Counted from the stretch's first letter, positions 46,587 through 59,160 are shown. The stretch is 64,000 nt of DNA from Symbiodinium natans (GCA_905221605.1 CAJNDS010002622.1:144501-208500), one strand, 5' to 3'. Notes: a model not told the origin generated them from the sequence alone. Translations and numbers: made by a program.

Positions 46587-48054
46587 GCCTTGACAGCCAT
46601 CAACGATGCCATCCTGAAAGGCCGCGACAAGCAGTCGAAGGTGGAGAAATTGTGCCTTGGCTTGGAGATTTCAAATGTTTCCTGGGATTTTGCATTCCAT
46701 TGACTGCACCCTCAACCCAAAACGCTAAAACTCGACCGTAATCCCTGAATCCGAACCCTATATATATATAACCCGAATAATTATCATGCATGCCCACCCC
46801 CTAGACGAAACCCTAAATTTATCATAACTGTACTATATAAGATTTATATATATATATATATACAAATACCCTAAACCCTAAACCCTAAACCCTAAAGCGT
46901 ATATACATATAAACCCTAAACTCGATCGATCTAACCCTAATAATAATTAGACATTTTATTGACCCTTCTAAACCCTAAACCCAATACCCAGCTCGTGTAC
47001 AAACACCAGAGACTGTGTAAGCCTACCCCGCCCAAAAGTGATACACAGAGTTGATGTGCCCTTGGTTGAATATCATTTCGGTGAGGAACAAGGTTTTTAT
47101 GAACTTATAAGCTAAGAAGTGCTTGCTTGTATAAAAAAAATCATATAGATCGATCGAGAGTTTGGAGATTTTTTGAGGTTGCTGTGGGAAGGTATCCTTT
47201 TGGAAGTGTCCGGCTTCGAAGAGATTTGGGCTTCGTTGGGTGTTCAAGTGATGAGGTCTAGAGACTCAGCTCTCATCATAACAGCGATTACGAGAAGTCC
47301 CTACAACCTACCCGCGCTTGTCGAGTTCCGGGTTGGGTAGAAAGTTCAGCGTTGAGGGCTGCCCACAGCTAGAACGGCCAAGCCTGGAATCTTGATCCCC
47401 AAACCCTAAACCCCTGCCCTGTGTAAGCCCCAAGCCCTAAGCCCTGCCTGCTTTGCAGTAGCAGACTTGTGAGCTCTCGCCTCGCTTTGTGAGCCTAAAC
47501 ATAATGTATATATTCATCCCTCCTATAGGCCTATGGTACCCACGTATTATATGTACACACGGAAAAACCCTGACAGGATAATCATCTGCCTTCCTCGATT
47601 CTAGTCTCCTTACCGCGCCTTTCCCCCCGCAACCCCCGCAAAACCAAATCCAAATTTCAAACCCCCTCTCCTCGCCCCCCATCCCCGCCCCCCTCATGCT
47701 TTCCGTGGCCCTGATCTCGCCCAGGTCGCAGGCCATGCGCGAATTGCTCCAGGATGGGCTGGATGCAGAAGTCGACAGCTTGGTGGCAGCGCGTGATGAC
47801 CTCCAGACAAGCTTGGATGAGCAGGAGGCCCTTCAATTTAGGGGGCATGGGCTGGAGTTCTGGGAGACAAACACGGCCCCCGAGACACTGAACTCGAAAT
47901 TAGCCTAGCCACCTTCTCTTCTTGTTTTTCATGATCATGCTATCAGGCGCTGAGACGAGGACGCCTGGATCCTAGCGGCTGGAAAGCCCAGAACGATTTC
48001 AAGCAGTTTTTTGTTCACAACAATTGGGTTAACTGCGATTCCTTGCAGTGCTGA
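46587..48054 (+). CDS. Three-exon 3' gene part, helical/coiled-coil-like, unknown
   Basis: Exons 46587-46676 (ALTAINDAILKGRDKQSKVE), 47732-47824 (AMRELLQDGLDAEVDSLVAA) and 47947-48054 (ALRRGRLDPSGWKAQNDFKQ, ending TGA at 48052-48054) are all phase 0 with 30, 31 and 35 codons. The first donor is GTTTCC. The second, CAG|GAGGCC, is a GA donor. All acceptors precede G. Heptad-like leucines suggest a coiled coil. The first intron contains CCCTAAA remnants (46868-46980). No family is recognised, and 5' exons are not placed. Confidence 0.6.
46740..47731. other. Intron with CCCTAAA remnants and TA microsatellite
   Basis: CCCTAAA at about 46868-46895, (TA)n at 46845-46862, and otherwise unremarkable sequence. 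Confidence 0.5.
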
Positions 48055-49630
48055 AAGGGGGTGCTGCAAGGGTAGTACAATGATTCTCGCTGACTACCTG
48101 CTCGTGTCTGTGTGGTGCGAGCTCCCGCTCATTCATAGGACTGAGATGATAATATAATAGTGCGCTCTATAAGCAAGGTAGCCGGCTTACGTGAAATGAG
48201 GCAGCTGGTGCCCACAGTAGAATCAGCGATGTTTCCAGAAGCTGCCTGCAGCAGCTGCACATCGACTGTGTTGCACGTGTGATTTTGTCTCGATCAAGAT
48301 CTTTCCAAATTAATAATTTGGGGAAGCTAGTTTGGCCAGCTCATGCGTGCAACCCCGTGTGATATTAATCGCATGGGCCAACCTACATACATCAGCATTC
48401 GGAGTTTCTCCGTTACTTGCGTGACGCCGAAAAAAAAATTCCCCCACAGGTCGTCCCTCTGCATAGTTTGGCGGTCGCTTTGCACAGCAGCCGCCTCAGT
48501 TCGAAACGGAGGGGGGGGGGGGAAACTGCGCGCAGGTCACCAGAGGATGCCATGTGTCCCGGGTTCTTGGAAGAATGCGATAGATGGAGTGGCAGTGGAG
48601 CTCCCTGAGAGTTTTTAGGGGGGTTTTGGGTTGCAGGCTTAAAGGGTATATAGGGTTGACGGTTTAGGGTTGCCGATTGAGGTGGGATTATGAGGGTTTA
48701 GGCGTATATTTTTTTGGTAGTGCTGTTACTAGGGTTGGGCTTGGGCTCTAGAGCGTATGTTTAGGAGTTTAAGCTAGCTAGGGTTCGGAAAACCCTATAG
48801 CAGGTATTGTTTTTTTTGTAGCATTAGTATGTAGATCCCTATACCCGAAAACCTGTGTTCTAGAGGCTCGGCCCAAATGATAGAATTCATGAATCCCAAA
48901 TGCCACACCCTTTTCCAAGCGACTTTGACCGCATTGATAAATGCTCCACCCTAAACCCTGAAAAACCCCAAGCCGAAAAATCTCAAACCCTAAATCACCT
49001 CATCAAACGCCAAACCAAGGCCAGTCATTTACAATCCATTATAAGAAATATAGTCTGATTATATAATATTTATACTTATTTATCTATATATGTAATTCAT
49101 ATTTATAATATATATACCCTAAACCCGCCTTATAAATTAGAACACCACAAACACACATTATAAATGTTCAAATTCAGCAAGGTGAGCTCAGTTTGCGAAG
49201 GTGATCGGGACATCAAGGCCCATGTCGAGGAAACCTTGGCTTTTCAAACAGCGCTAGATATAGTGCATAGCGCTATCGACGATAAAATTATCTATATATT
49301 GTTGGGGTACCGGGTCAATATTATTTTGTGAGCTCTTCTCGGTTTACCGTTTTATTTCTGTTACCCCGTGGAGCACAGTTTTGGGTTTAGGTTTTTAGCT
49401 TTCGGGGTCTGATCAAACTCTCTCTCGTCGGTGCCTAAATAGATTATGAATTTGGACCCTGCACTGGATACCTGAACCCTGATAAACCCCTAAGCCATGA
49501 CCCGCTCCCTGATGCAGGACTCTGGGGCAAGGTCTCGGGTTGTCCCAGCGGCTGGGCATGTATTCCGGAGGCAACAGCGCCCCGCGACTTCTGGAAGGCA
49601 CTGAAGATTCCAATCGATCCTGGTTAATAG
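48055..49630 (+). other. Exon-like islands, gene structure not resolved
   Basis: Three islands read well after AG acceptors: about 48532-48600 (SPEDAMCPGFLEECDRWSGS), about 49192-49290 (VSSVCEGDRDIKAHVEETLA) and about 49519-49625 (VSGCPSGWACIPEATAPRDF). Degenerate TTTAGGG and CCCTAAA lie between them (48610-48730, 48950-49000). They may be exons of one plus-strand gene; phases could not be fixed. Confidence 0.35.
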
Positions 49631-49697
49631 CAAGGCATGCCATAGCAGTTCAGAAAGCCTTCTATTTCTGTTGGAAGATTTCTAGTGCTGCTCAGCT

Positions 49698-49757
49698 TTG
49701 TTTCCCCCCCCCCCCCCCCCCTTCAGCCCCCCCCCCCCCGCCCCCCTCCCCCCCCAC

Positions 49758-49788
<31 letters not shown>

Positions 49789-49852
49789 TTCCCCCCTGCC
49801 CCCCCCCTCCCCCCCCTTCCCCCCTCCCCCACCCCCCTCCCCCCCAAGTTGG
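49698..49852. repeat. C-rich low-complexity tract
   Basis: Runs of 5-26 C broken by single T, A or G. All plus-strand frames are open as Pro/Ser/Leu-rich artefacts. Confidence 0.9.
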
Positions 49853-50792
49853 GCCTCAAGGCCTCAAGGCTACAGCCCCGCAAGAGAGCAGAAGGATTTC
49901 GAGCAAATAAGGCCTGAAGAACACATTCACATAACATTTCAAGCCCAAAACCCTATAATGCCCGAAACTGTACTCCCCAATGCTTCATCTGGCTTTTTCT
50001 GAGCATGACAGCTTGTCACACCAGTCTTAAGCAGATTCGACGGGGAGACGCAGGGAGAGAGAGAGAGAGAGAGATATATACAAAAAAACAATAAAAGAAA
50101 AACATCATTATATTATCTAGATAGATATATACATACATATAATATATATATATATATACATCTATTTTCTTGTATATATATATATATATGTACACTTACA
50201 TGCAGGTGTATATATATATTATATTATATAAGAAAAAGAAAACACTAATATATATAATATATTATAACATATATACAAGAAAGAAAAACAAAGAACGTGA
50301 CAGCTCTAGATTTATTCGTCCTTGCATTCGCATGTAGTTCCCGTATGCATATATATGTTTATAAATATATATATATATATACCCTGTATAATGTATATGT
50401 ATATATCACTATATATACATATATATGTATGTATATATATGTTTCTTTTTACTTCTCGAGATCTTGATATTCTTCAGACTTCTACCGTCATAGAACGAAC
50501 TGTGAACTTCCTGCCTTAAACTATATAGAAATATAATATTAACATATACCCCCCCCCCCCTACCCTACACCCTTCAGACTTACCGCCCAGAAATTTTCTT
50601 CCCCAAGCCCTATGTATATATATGTATAGTTCGTGTGGATACATATCCATGTATATCTAGACTTTATAAATAAATATATCGGTATCCTGGTATGTCTAGA
50701 TCGATCGGCATTAGATAAAAGTAGCAGAGTCGTTTCAGATATGATCCAGGTTAGGCAAACAGGGACTAGGTTAGCATGGTTCCTGATATTGA
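49853..50792. repeat. Spacer with GA and TA microsatellites
   Basis: (GA)n at 50055-50075, then (TA)n blocks at 50105-50440. No gene is supported. Confidence 0.7.
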
Positions 50793-53700
50793 CTGATTCT
50801 CCTGTTCGTGTGACACGACCCACGATGCTGAACCAGCCAGTTCCCCCACTAAGGAGCCTGTTCAGATCTCCTTGCCCATACGCGTGTCTGAAACGGAGTA
50901 CAAAGTCGAGTCATACCCCATGCTGGATGTGCACACAGTCATCGATTACCTGTGGAACGAGATTGGCTTGTATGTCGAGCCCTCGGCTGTGCAGGAGTTT
51001 TGGGAACACAGCCGCCGTCATAATCAGCCGTGGGCACTGGAGCACCCTGCGTCTGACTCTCATGTTCCACTAGGGTTATATGGGGACTCTGCCAAGATCA
51101 CTACAGCTTTTAATTCGGACAAGGTCGTTGGCTTGTTTTTCAACTTGCCCCTTTGGCGTCCGAGATCTATCAGGGCTTCACGCTTCCTCATCTTTGCCAT
51201 TGAGGAGTCGAAGCTTTGGGGTCCACACACACTGAATGTGGCCTTTCAACATATAACCTGGAGTGTGAACTGTTTGTTTGATGGCCGACGCCCGGCTACT
51301 GATCCCCTGGGCCGAACTATGCCGAGTTCAGACAAGTATTCGGGATGGGTTTGCAAAGACCAAACCAAGTTCGCGGTCACGGAACTACGTGGAGACCAGC
51401 TGTGGCAAAAGCAGTGTTTTCGGTTCACTGCTTCGTGGGTATGGACTTCAGCTCGGGTTTGTCATGCCTGTGATGCACGCGCGCACGGCCCTGGCTCGCA
51501 CGATCGCTTGTACTATGACTTCGATGGGTGGGTGCCGCATGAGTTTAGTCAGGAACAGTTTTTGGCCCAGCGCATGCCAACGCGGTTTCTTTGCTCCTTA
51601 GCTGCATGCATGTTGTGCTCTAATTTGGTTCCTGAATTTCGGAATTTCCCAAGACTGCTTAATTTTTACTTTGCTTGGGTGAGCCAACGACAATTTGAGC
51701 GAACAGCATCCAAGGCCCGTACATGAGCATCAAGGGCTTCCACCCGGGACTCCTCAAGTTTTGCACAATGCATTTTCTGAATTTAGGGCTCCTTTACGTC
51801 GCTAACGGAGCCTCGCTGCATCTCGACCTCATAAGTATGCTGCTTTTTTTGTTTCCAGTATTAGATCTATAGAGAGATCAATTCAGAGATCGATAGACGC
51901 GCACACACATATAGAGCTGAATATTCTAGTCTAGTACTATAGTAGTTCTATATAATCTATTATGTATATGACAGACGCTTAATTCATGTTATTAAGATCG
52001 ATGAGAGAGAGAGAGAGAGGAAGAGAGAGAGAGTAAGAGAGAGATAGAGAGAAAGAAAGAGAGAGAGGGAAGGAGGGGGAGAGAGAGAGAGAAAGACGGC
52101 GAGAGAGGGAACAAAGGAGACAGATAGACCGCGAGAGCGAGAGAGCCAGAGACAGGGAGGGAAAGGAACACGTGTTAACAGTGAAGAAAGGGATCACTCC
52201 CGGGACTCAAGGGATTGAGATTGTGTCTTGACTCTGCGCATCTGTGCTAATGTATGGGAAACCTTGTTCAGGATTATGCTGTGTGAAGAGGGTGTATTCG
52301 GTGACAACTCCTTGCCCATCAAAGCTCGCCTTGATGCAGCCTACCGCGATTTCCGCAGATGGTGCCGGCAACAGAAAATCAGCTGTTCCCAGCCGCCCTT
52401 CACTCCTGGTCTTGTACCTGGGATGTTACCTAGTATCATGTCGTCTCGTATAGTAGACAAGAACCCAGAAACAGGCATTGCTATGGAGTGCATATTCCAC
52501 CGTGTTTCGAGGTGCTGAAGAAAAACGGGGACGTGCTTCTGACTGCAAAAGCCTACAACAATCGAGTGATTATGGAGTGGTTGGCCTGCAGACTTCGGAT
52601 GCACATGGCTGAGCAGATGTGGAGGGACGAACGGGTGCCGGTGGCAGCACGCGCAATGACACTGGATTGCACAAATAATTTGCCAATGGCAGTAACAACG
52701 TTACTACTTAGTACAGTCTGCAGCTGCTATTCTGTCATTGCACGCACACAACTGTCTTCACCCAAAGGTCCTAATAATTATTATTCATTCCTTGAACTGC
52801 CCCATCAATGAACAAGATTCCGCTGTGACGAAGTCGTGCCAGCTGAGGACCAACATTGCTGCTTTCTTTGGGCACATGGAGCGAGCTGGACGCTACTTGT
52901 TGCTTGCCGGCAGCTACGCCGAGCCTCTGGAATAGCAGCTGCAAGGTTTCGGGTGTCGGGTTACTTCCTTTTGGCTTGCTGTGATTGCAGATTAGGCCAG
53001 GGCTGGTTTAGGAGTCAAGTTTAGCCACGGCTTTAGGATGACTTCATCGTCGTATGGCCCTCAGAGCTTAAGCAGAGCAGAGATTCACGAAAGTTGTGTG
53101 ATGTTGGAAACTAGACTGACGTGCTAAGTCATAGATTCGAACCGTTCCTCGGCCTACTTGCAAGCAGCACTCTCATGTCATGTCAGGACGGAGCATCAAG
53201 CTCAAAGTATCTTCAATGCGGGGAAAGCCTTTTTCGAGTCCTACATCGTGCTGACGGCTATGAGTCTGAGGCAAATCGGAACCTGCATGCATGTAGCTAT
53301 GAGCCGGCATCCCGTATTGAACTTTGGATCCAATCCAGACCATCGACCCTCCATGTTAGTGGCCATCTCACAACGGCTGCCAATCCCCCGTCCCCCTCTC
53401 CAAAGCCGATCCCCCATCCTGCAGTAGGCCTTTTAAAACTTAGGCTAAGCTATAAGATGAGAACCAAAATAGTAGACAGCCTCCTAGCCTCGCTGAGCTA
53501 GCTTATACCTATATACATACATACATTTAAAAAAAGGGTTAAGAAGCTGTTGTGACTACGTGGAGAGACAAACTCTGATTGGACGAGTTCTTGCCAAGGG
53601 CGACACAACAAGTATCTGGCCTAGTTTTGCGAGGCTTCAGAAGCAAGAGTGGCTTCTACGTCCCAAACTGCATGAGCCTTGCCAGCAAGACAGCATCATA

Positions 53701-54037
53701 ACCTCCATGACCCATGCAAGACTGGACATCATCACGGCATCAGCTTAGTGCGTGTCATGTCACCCTCGAAAACTTCAGCACCAGGTCCTATCACATGTCC
53801 TCTTTGACACCGTTCGTTATCGAGCCCAAGCTGCACAGCTCATCCTACAAGCCTGTCAAACAAAGAAGAGATTGTATACGCCGTTTTCAAGCACCTTGCT
53901 GCAACCAAGGACAGAATCCCAGATTCTGTCATACTTTCCAAGACGAGGATGGGATGATGTGGCTGAAAAGTACTTGGGCTGCCCTTGAAAACATGCATGT
54001 TCATTGCAATATAGCATGCATCGACGACTCAAATTGA
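50793..54037 (+). CDS. Recurrent dinoflagellate multi-exon protein, function unknown
   Basis: Coding blocks in order: about 50793-51600 (PLGLYGDSAKITTAFN, FFNLPLWRPRSIRASRFLIF, VCHACDARAHGP); about 51740-51830 in a new frame (FHPGLLKFCTMHFLNLGLLY); about 52230-52415 (WCRQQKISCSQPPFTPG); about 52508-52665 (LKKNGDVLLTAKAYNNRVI); about 52838-52935 (AAFFGHMERAGRYLL); about 53180-53270 (AGKAFFESYIVLTAMSL); about 53630-53690 (EWLLRPKLHEP); and about 53915-54037 (NPRFCHTFQDEDGMMWLKST, stop TGA). I recognise this exact motif order from proteins present in many copies in dinoflagellate genomes. I know no assigned function. The GD and NLPLW-P region faintly recalls CACTA/Tnp2-type transposases, a weak inference. 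Frame changes fit introns; exon edges are approximate. It could be decaying. Confidence 0.65.
51990..52165. repeat. GA-rich microsatellite in an intron
   Basis: Runs of GAGAGA, GAAAGA and GGGAGA on the plus strand between two coding blocks of the gene at 50793-54037. Confidence 0.9.
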
Positions 54038-54480
54038 TCTCACCCCTGCATGAAAACGAAAGCAATTTTGGGAATGGGTTCTCCTGATGAGCCTGCCTCA
54101 CTCAGAATTGGCGATGCGAGCTGCTCCCCTACACAGATCTAGCTGGATCATTCGGTGCTCCAGGCTCAGGTCGGATCGGGCACACTGCGCGCACAAGTGT
54201 GCATCTGCAGCATGATGTGCAATGCTGTTCAGGCTTCGGGGCTTGCACAGAAAGATCCGGGGGCCTCTTGGTGTGCACTCCTTTGTAATGCCCATCCAAA
54301 CCTCAATATCCTTTGTATCTGTCTGTGCCTGTCCGTCTGTTTTCTCGATCTAAGGCTAAATCTGTCGGCCAAGTTGCGCGGGAGAATGCAGGGACACAGA
54401 GCCTGACAGAGCCTGACAGGGCCTGAAAAAGTGATCTCTTCCTGTGGTTTGCTGCTTTCATGGGCTGGCCAACTTTTACC
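54038..54480. other. Probable 3' flank, no gene seen
   Basis: No exon with splice support. A short GAGCCTGACA direct repeat lies near 54400. Confidence 0.35.
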
Positions 54481-55260
54481 CCATAGCAAAACGGCATGCG
54501 TGATTCACAACGCCTGTTTCCCGAAACCGTCTTTATGTTAACGCCTGTTTCCGAAACCGTCTTTGGAAATCCAGGGATAATAGTACTAATACATGTAAAC
54601 TAGTGCACGCTTTATTAGTAATATTATTATAGGGGCCGAGAGAAAGAGCTTGGAGAACGAAACCATAGAGAAGACTCATACCCCAATAAAAGCCCAATAT
54701 AATAATAAAATCGTGAATAAAGCGCGCGTTTCTTGCCTTTGTTCACGCCTTTAGTATTATATTAATAGGGCTTTTACATGGTTAACCTGGCATGCGAATG
54801 GGAGTCATGAGTGAAGAAGCCGCACTCATAATCGGATGTCAACCGCCCGTCCTTTCGTACACCATCAATCTCATGACACGTACGCTGTTCACCCATCACA
54901 CCTTGAGACCCTAACTCTCTTGATTCGCTACCTCCATCTCATAGAATCCTTACCAGTAGAATATTAGTATCTTGACCCTTAGAATGCAGTGTTACCTTTA
55001 GGACTTATTATTGAATCCCTGAGCCTTTTACCTCTTTTGGACAGTTGTACCGCCATGAACGCACCGCTCGTGATAATAAAGTGTAGAGAATATTATTACG
55101 GCGTTTGTAAAGAAGTGAAACAAATGCACGAAACGCCGGAATAATATGAACGAAACAACGAAGAGAATGTAATGAGCGCAGTAATAATATAATTGCAAGG
55201 TAACGCGCGAATTATATTAATAATGCGTGAATGAAGAGAACGAAGTCATGAACGCACAAT
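54480..55260. repeat. Second hairpin-rich block
   Basis: ACGCCTGTTTCC-CGAAACCGTCTTT occurs twice (about 54508 and 54541). Element 54687-54776 has outer arms AAAAGCCC...AATATAATA and complement, plus an inner CGTGAA/TTCACG stem and a loop core GCGCGTTTCTTGCC. 55104-55145 has ATATTATT-CGGCGTTT with its complement. 55182-55222 has TAATAATATAATT with its complement and an inverted core GCAAGG...CGCGCG. Same architecture as 18840-19690. No gene is seen. Confidence 0.7.
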
Positions 55261-55329
55261 TAACGCGCCACCGGTGTTTGTCGGAAGTGTGCGCGGTGAG
55301 TTTGTGCTGTTCGTGCCTTGTATGTTCAG

Positions 55330-55464
55330 GCTGCTCAGGTCAGTCAGGCGGACATGCATGCACAGCCTTGGGACATGTCGATTCCGACCCCCATGCCCTG
55401 CAAGAACCGAATTTTTGTTGATTTCTCGGCTTTGTCAGAGTATTGGGTTACCATGGGCTGCAAG
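55330..55464 (+). CDS. Single well-bounded exon, unknown gene
   Basis: Exactly 45 codons between acceptor TGTTCAG|G and donor AAG|GTGGCT. It contains QVSQADMHAQPWDMSIPTPM and FVDFSALSEYWVTMGCK. Neighbouring exons are not identified, and the family is unknown. Confidence 0.5.
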
Positions 55465-55835
55465 GTGGCTGCATGGCCGAGATTTTGAAGAACATTAGTA
55501 AGTAATAAATTTTAGTATAACAAGTACAGCTTCTTTATGTGAATTAGATAAACACTCTGGCAACCTGAATGGTGGTATTCCATTTCTTTGTCCAGCTGCT
55601 TCAAGAATAATCTTCAAGCATCTTGAATTCCTAGCCCCACCTTTCTTGCGCTCGTGCCGCGCCCTCAAAGCGCCCTAAGCCTATATCCACCTTGGGAATT
55701 GTTTTGTTTATATCAAACCACAAGGAGGATCTTAAAAACATGATATTTTATTAAAGTACCCTCGTATGTCCCCTCGACAGTGTGGCTCCGACGAGGGGTC
55801 AGCCAGGCGGGTGGCAACAACAAAGCCCGAAACTT

Positions 55836-55937
55836 GGGATGTTCCCCCGTTAGACCAGAAGCTCCTTGACGGGGATTCTAGTACCCCCCCTATGAGAGTC
55901 CCAATTAAGGACAGGTAGTAACAAGGGGGAACATCCC
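55836..55937. repeat. 13 bp inverted repeat
   Basis: GGGATGTTCCCCC (55836-55848) and its exact complement GGGGGAACATCCC (55925-55937) flank 76 bases. This may be a small mobile element or a foldback. Confidence 0.7.
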
Positions 55938-55997
55938 TAAACCCTAAACCCTCAACCCTCAACCCTAAGCCTAATGAGGCTCTACTACTTTCCAGTC

Positions 55998-58900
55998 ATG
56001 GCGAAGGGCTTGGGCCCAGCGTTGGTTTGCGAGCTCTCTGGCCTGCCATGGCAGGGCCCCAAGGCCAGGACTCTTCAGCAGGGGGTTTACAGGGGTGTAT
56101 AGGGGGTTATTGGTGGTTTATACGGTGTCAGCAGGGGGGTTTATAGGGATAGGGGTGTACAGGGGGTTTTTGGTGGTCTATACGGTGATTTATACGGGGG
56201 CTTCTGGATTTATAGGCTTTATATAGGGTTTAGGCGAAAAGAACAAGTGGGAAGCGCGTCGAGTCGCGAAAAAGGTTCGTCACGGGTTCTGGGATGTTTA
56301 GGAGGTGATGACTAGGTCGGACGAGTCGTGATGTAGGGGCGAGGGCTCAACCTGCCGCCTACTTTGACAGGACCTGGGCTTTACCAGGGACGACTGGCCG
56401 AAGCTCAAGGAGTCTGGCACCTCCCTCGCAAGTTCTGGTGGAGCCTTGAGGGCCAAATCTTAGGGCTTAGCAAGAGTGACCTTACTACCTCACAAACAAA
56501 GGGCAGTGAACCTGTGTACTTGTTGGAGACTTGCAGATTTGCATGGAATTCCATGATAACCCTGAGAAGCGTTTTGGGGTGTTCCCTAGGTCTGTGGGCT
56601 TATACGTGGCCCGAACAAGGGGATTTGCAGCTGTCCTAAGTTTGCTCGGGGTAGGGCTTTGGGTTTAGTAGCAGTGGGGGGTCCCTACTTGAAGGAAGTA
56701 GTGGCTACAAGCTCCTTTCCAGGGCAAATCTCAGTGATGACTACCCATGAGCCTCGAGTAAACAGCCGTTAGGTCTTCGGGTTTGGGGCTTTTAAGATGT
56801 AGCCCACCGCTTCAACACTGGAAAGCCCTAAAGCCCCACCTTGCCAGCCTTGCGTGAGTGTGAGCGTCGAAAGCCTAAGCACCCAAAGCTTGAAACCCTG
56901 AACCCTATAAACCCGAAGAATCTTCGGGTTTCATAATTATCCTAAACCCCAAAACACCCTACAGGGTTTGTAGGGTTAGTAGTAATACCCGAAGCCCGAA
57001 TTTTTGGATCCTAAATCCTCAACCCTAAGCCCTAAACCTTAAACCCTAAACCCTCAACCCTGTCAGCCCTGAGGCAAATGCGCCTTCGGGCAGCTCCCGC
57101 TGCTAGAAGTGGGTTCGCACTGCATCTCGCAGTCGCTCGCCATCGTGCGCCCAGGCTTTTTGTTGGAGAGTTTGTGTGGGGTTTAGGGTTTAGGGTCTAG
57201 GGTTTAGGGTTTAGGGTTTAGGGTTTAGGGTTTAGGGATGCAAAAGGGTTTAGGGTTTAGGGTTTAGGGGCTTGCAGAAGGGTGAAGGCTTAGCTTTTGT
57301 TGGTAGGGATGGTGTTCAGGCTTTTGGGAGTTTCTGGTCTACGGCTTCAGGTTTGGGGTTTCGGGCCGAGGGTTGAGTTTGGATGGTTTTGGGGGGCGTG
57401 TGGGTGCAGATCCCCACAGGAGTCACTTGTGACTCGAGCTACCAGGCCCCTGAAGCACAAGTTGCACCCATCTCCCGTATGAAGCCCTAAGCCTCTGCAC
57501 CTGTGGAATTTCCCTGAGTTCCCCTCAACCCCTTAAAGCCCTAAGCCCTCTATCCTACAAATTTCCCTCAACCCTTACATCCCTAAATCCTAAGCCCTCT
57601 ACCCCAGATACAAATCTGGGGATGCCTTCTCTTGGGGGCAGCCGAGGAATTACGTCGGCAAGGTGGCAGGCACGGAAGGCGGGAGTTCCTTGAGGCTTGT
57701 CGACTCGCAGAAGAAGTGGCGCGCAGTTCATCCTGCGGTTTATTTAGGGTTTAGGGTTTAGGGTTTAGGGAGAAGTCCGGATGCAAAAAGGGAGAAGTGG
57801 GTTGTCAGCCTCTGTAGAGGATGCATCTTCGGTGCGGGATACCCCAAGTTTTCAGCCCAAGAATGCCCCTGGCTCCACGGAGGCGCTACGGCCGAGGAGT
57901 TTGCAATGTCCCAGACACTGCTGGCAGAGGGGGAGGCCAGCAGTTGGGTGGACTGAAGTTTGGGCGTGTTTTTGTGGGGTTTAGGTCTTGGGGTTATGAA
58001 AGCTTTGAGGCCACAAGCCCACTCAAGCAGCTGTGTGGTCGCGCGATCTATTCTTTGACACGCCACTGACCGTGCAGCCGAAGCCAGAAACATCAAAAAC
58101 GCACTGAGCAAGAAAAGCACTCCGGCCAATTAGGGCTTAGGGGCCGCTGAGGATCTGTATGCTGCCATGCAGAAGTTCCAGCCCACCCGCAGTGTGACTT
58201 GGGCTGAGACTGTGTGGGACTTCGCCTTCGTTCTCTATATCAGGTCCCTTCTTGTGTGCGTATTTTGAGGGTGCCATACGAAGTAGGGAACCCAGAAAGG
58301 GGCCCTAATCTAGAGAACCCACATGATCTCCTTCAGCCAAGGTCTTCTTAAGCAGTGCCCGTGCTCCCTCAATGCTGTTCCCAAATTGCGGTTCTTTTCT
58401 GGTGTGTTGCAATACGACTCCTTAGACTCAGGGTGTATAGGGTTGATAGGGTTTGGGTACCCCGACACCTAGACCCTAGACCCTAAACCGAGATCTTCCC
58501 ACGCGTAGGGCGAGATGGCAACCTGGAGTTTTGATGGCAGTCCCCAGCGCCCGTTTAGGGTTTAGTAAAATTAAGGGTTCTAGGGTATTCGGGTCTTTGG
58601 GTTTAAGAGGGTTCACTGTAGGGTGAGGGGTTGAAGAGGGCCCAGTGGTTTCGGTACCCGGGTTTAGGGTTCAAAAGCAGTTGAAAAGTGTGGGGTCGTG
58701 GGTTGCCAAGGTCAAGTTTGGGGAGTATGGCCGTGACGGGATCACCTTGAAAGGGAACGCCGCCGCGCATGCGAAGTTCTGGGAGGTGGGATGCTTGAGA
58801 AGCGTGTGGTTTCGGGCTTGGGGATTTGTTCGGGGTTTATTGTGAGCGTAGGCTGTTCTCAGCGCCCGAAACCCTGAGCCCTGAACCCTGCACCTGCGTC

Positions 58901-59160
58901 CTCATCCTGAGGGACTCTTTTTTTCGGGCTCATGGGGTTTAGCGCCCAAGGTTGACAACCACCTCCGGCATCGGGCTCATCGGTTTTAGGAGCCCACCCC
59001 AAAAGATGCGAACAGTTCGGATTCGCCTGGTAGAAAGCATGTTGCGCTTCGAGTTTCACTTTTGGGGGCTTCCAGGAGGCCCTGAAAGTCCTACGCCAGC
59101 TGAGCCCCCAAAAGCCGCTGCCCGAAACCTTGAGCATGACATCCTTGAACCCTAAAGAAC
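55998..59160 (+). other. Series of exon-like islands within degenerate telomere-type repeats
   Basis: Islands with good reading after AG acceptors: 55998-56085 (MAKGLGPALVCELSGLPWQG), 56234-56272 (EKNKWEARRVAKK), about 56390-56460 (DDWPKLKESGTSLASSGG, compatible with a GST N-domain), 57421-57480 (IPTGVTCDSSYQAPEAQVAP), about 57650-57739 (VDSQKKWRAVHPA, donor GTTTAT leading straight into TTTAGGG), about 57826-57949 (TAEEFAMSQTLLAEGEASSW), 58080-58240 (RNIKNALSKKSTP..., SVTWAETVWDFAFVLYI), about 58513-58552 (MATWSFDGSPQRP), about 58710-58785 (FGEYGRDGITLKGNAAAHAK) and about 59073-59150 (EALKVLRQLSPQKPLPET). I could not order them into one gene. Some may belong to the GST-like gene downstream. 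Confidence 0.4.
57180..57268. repeat. TTTAGGG array
   Basis: About eleven units with one interruption (GATGCAAAAGGG). Confidence 0.9.

Noticed and set aside
49540-50002. Pro-rich open frames of 70-125 codons
   Set aside because: Caused by the C-rich tract at 49698-49852.
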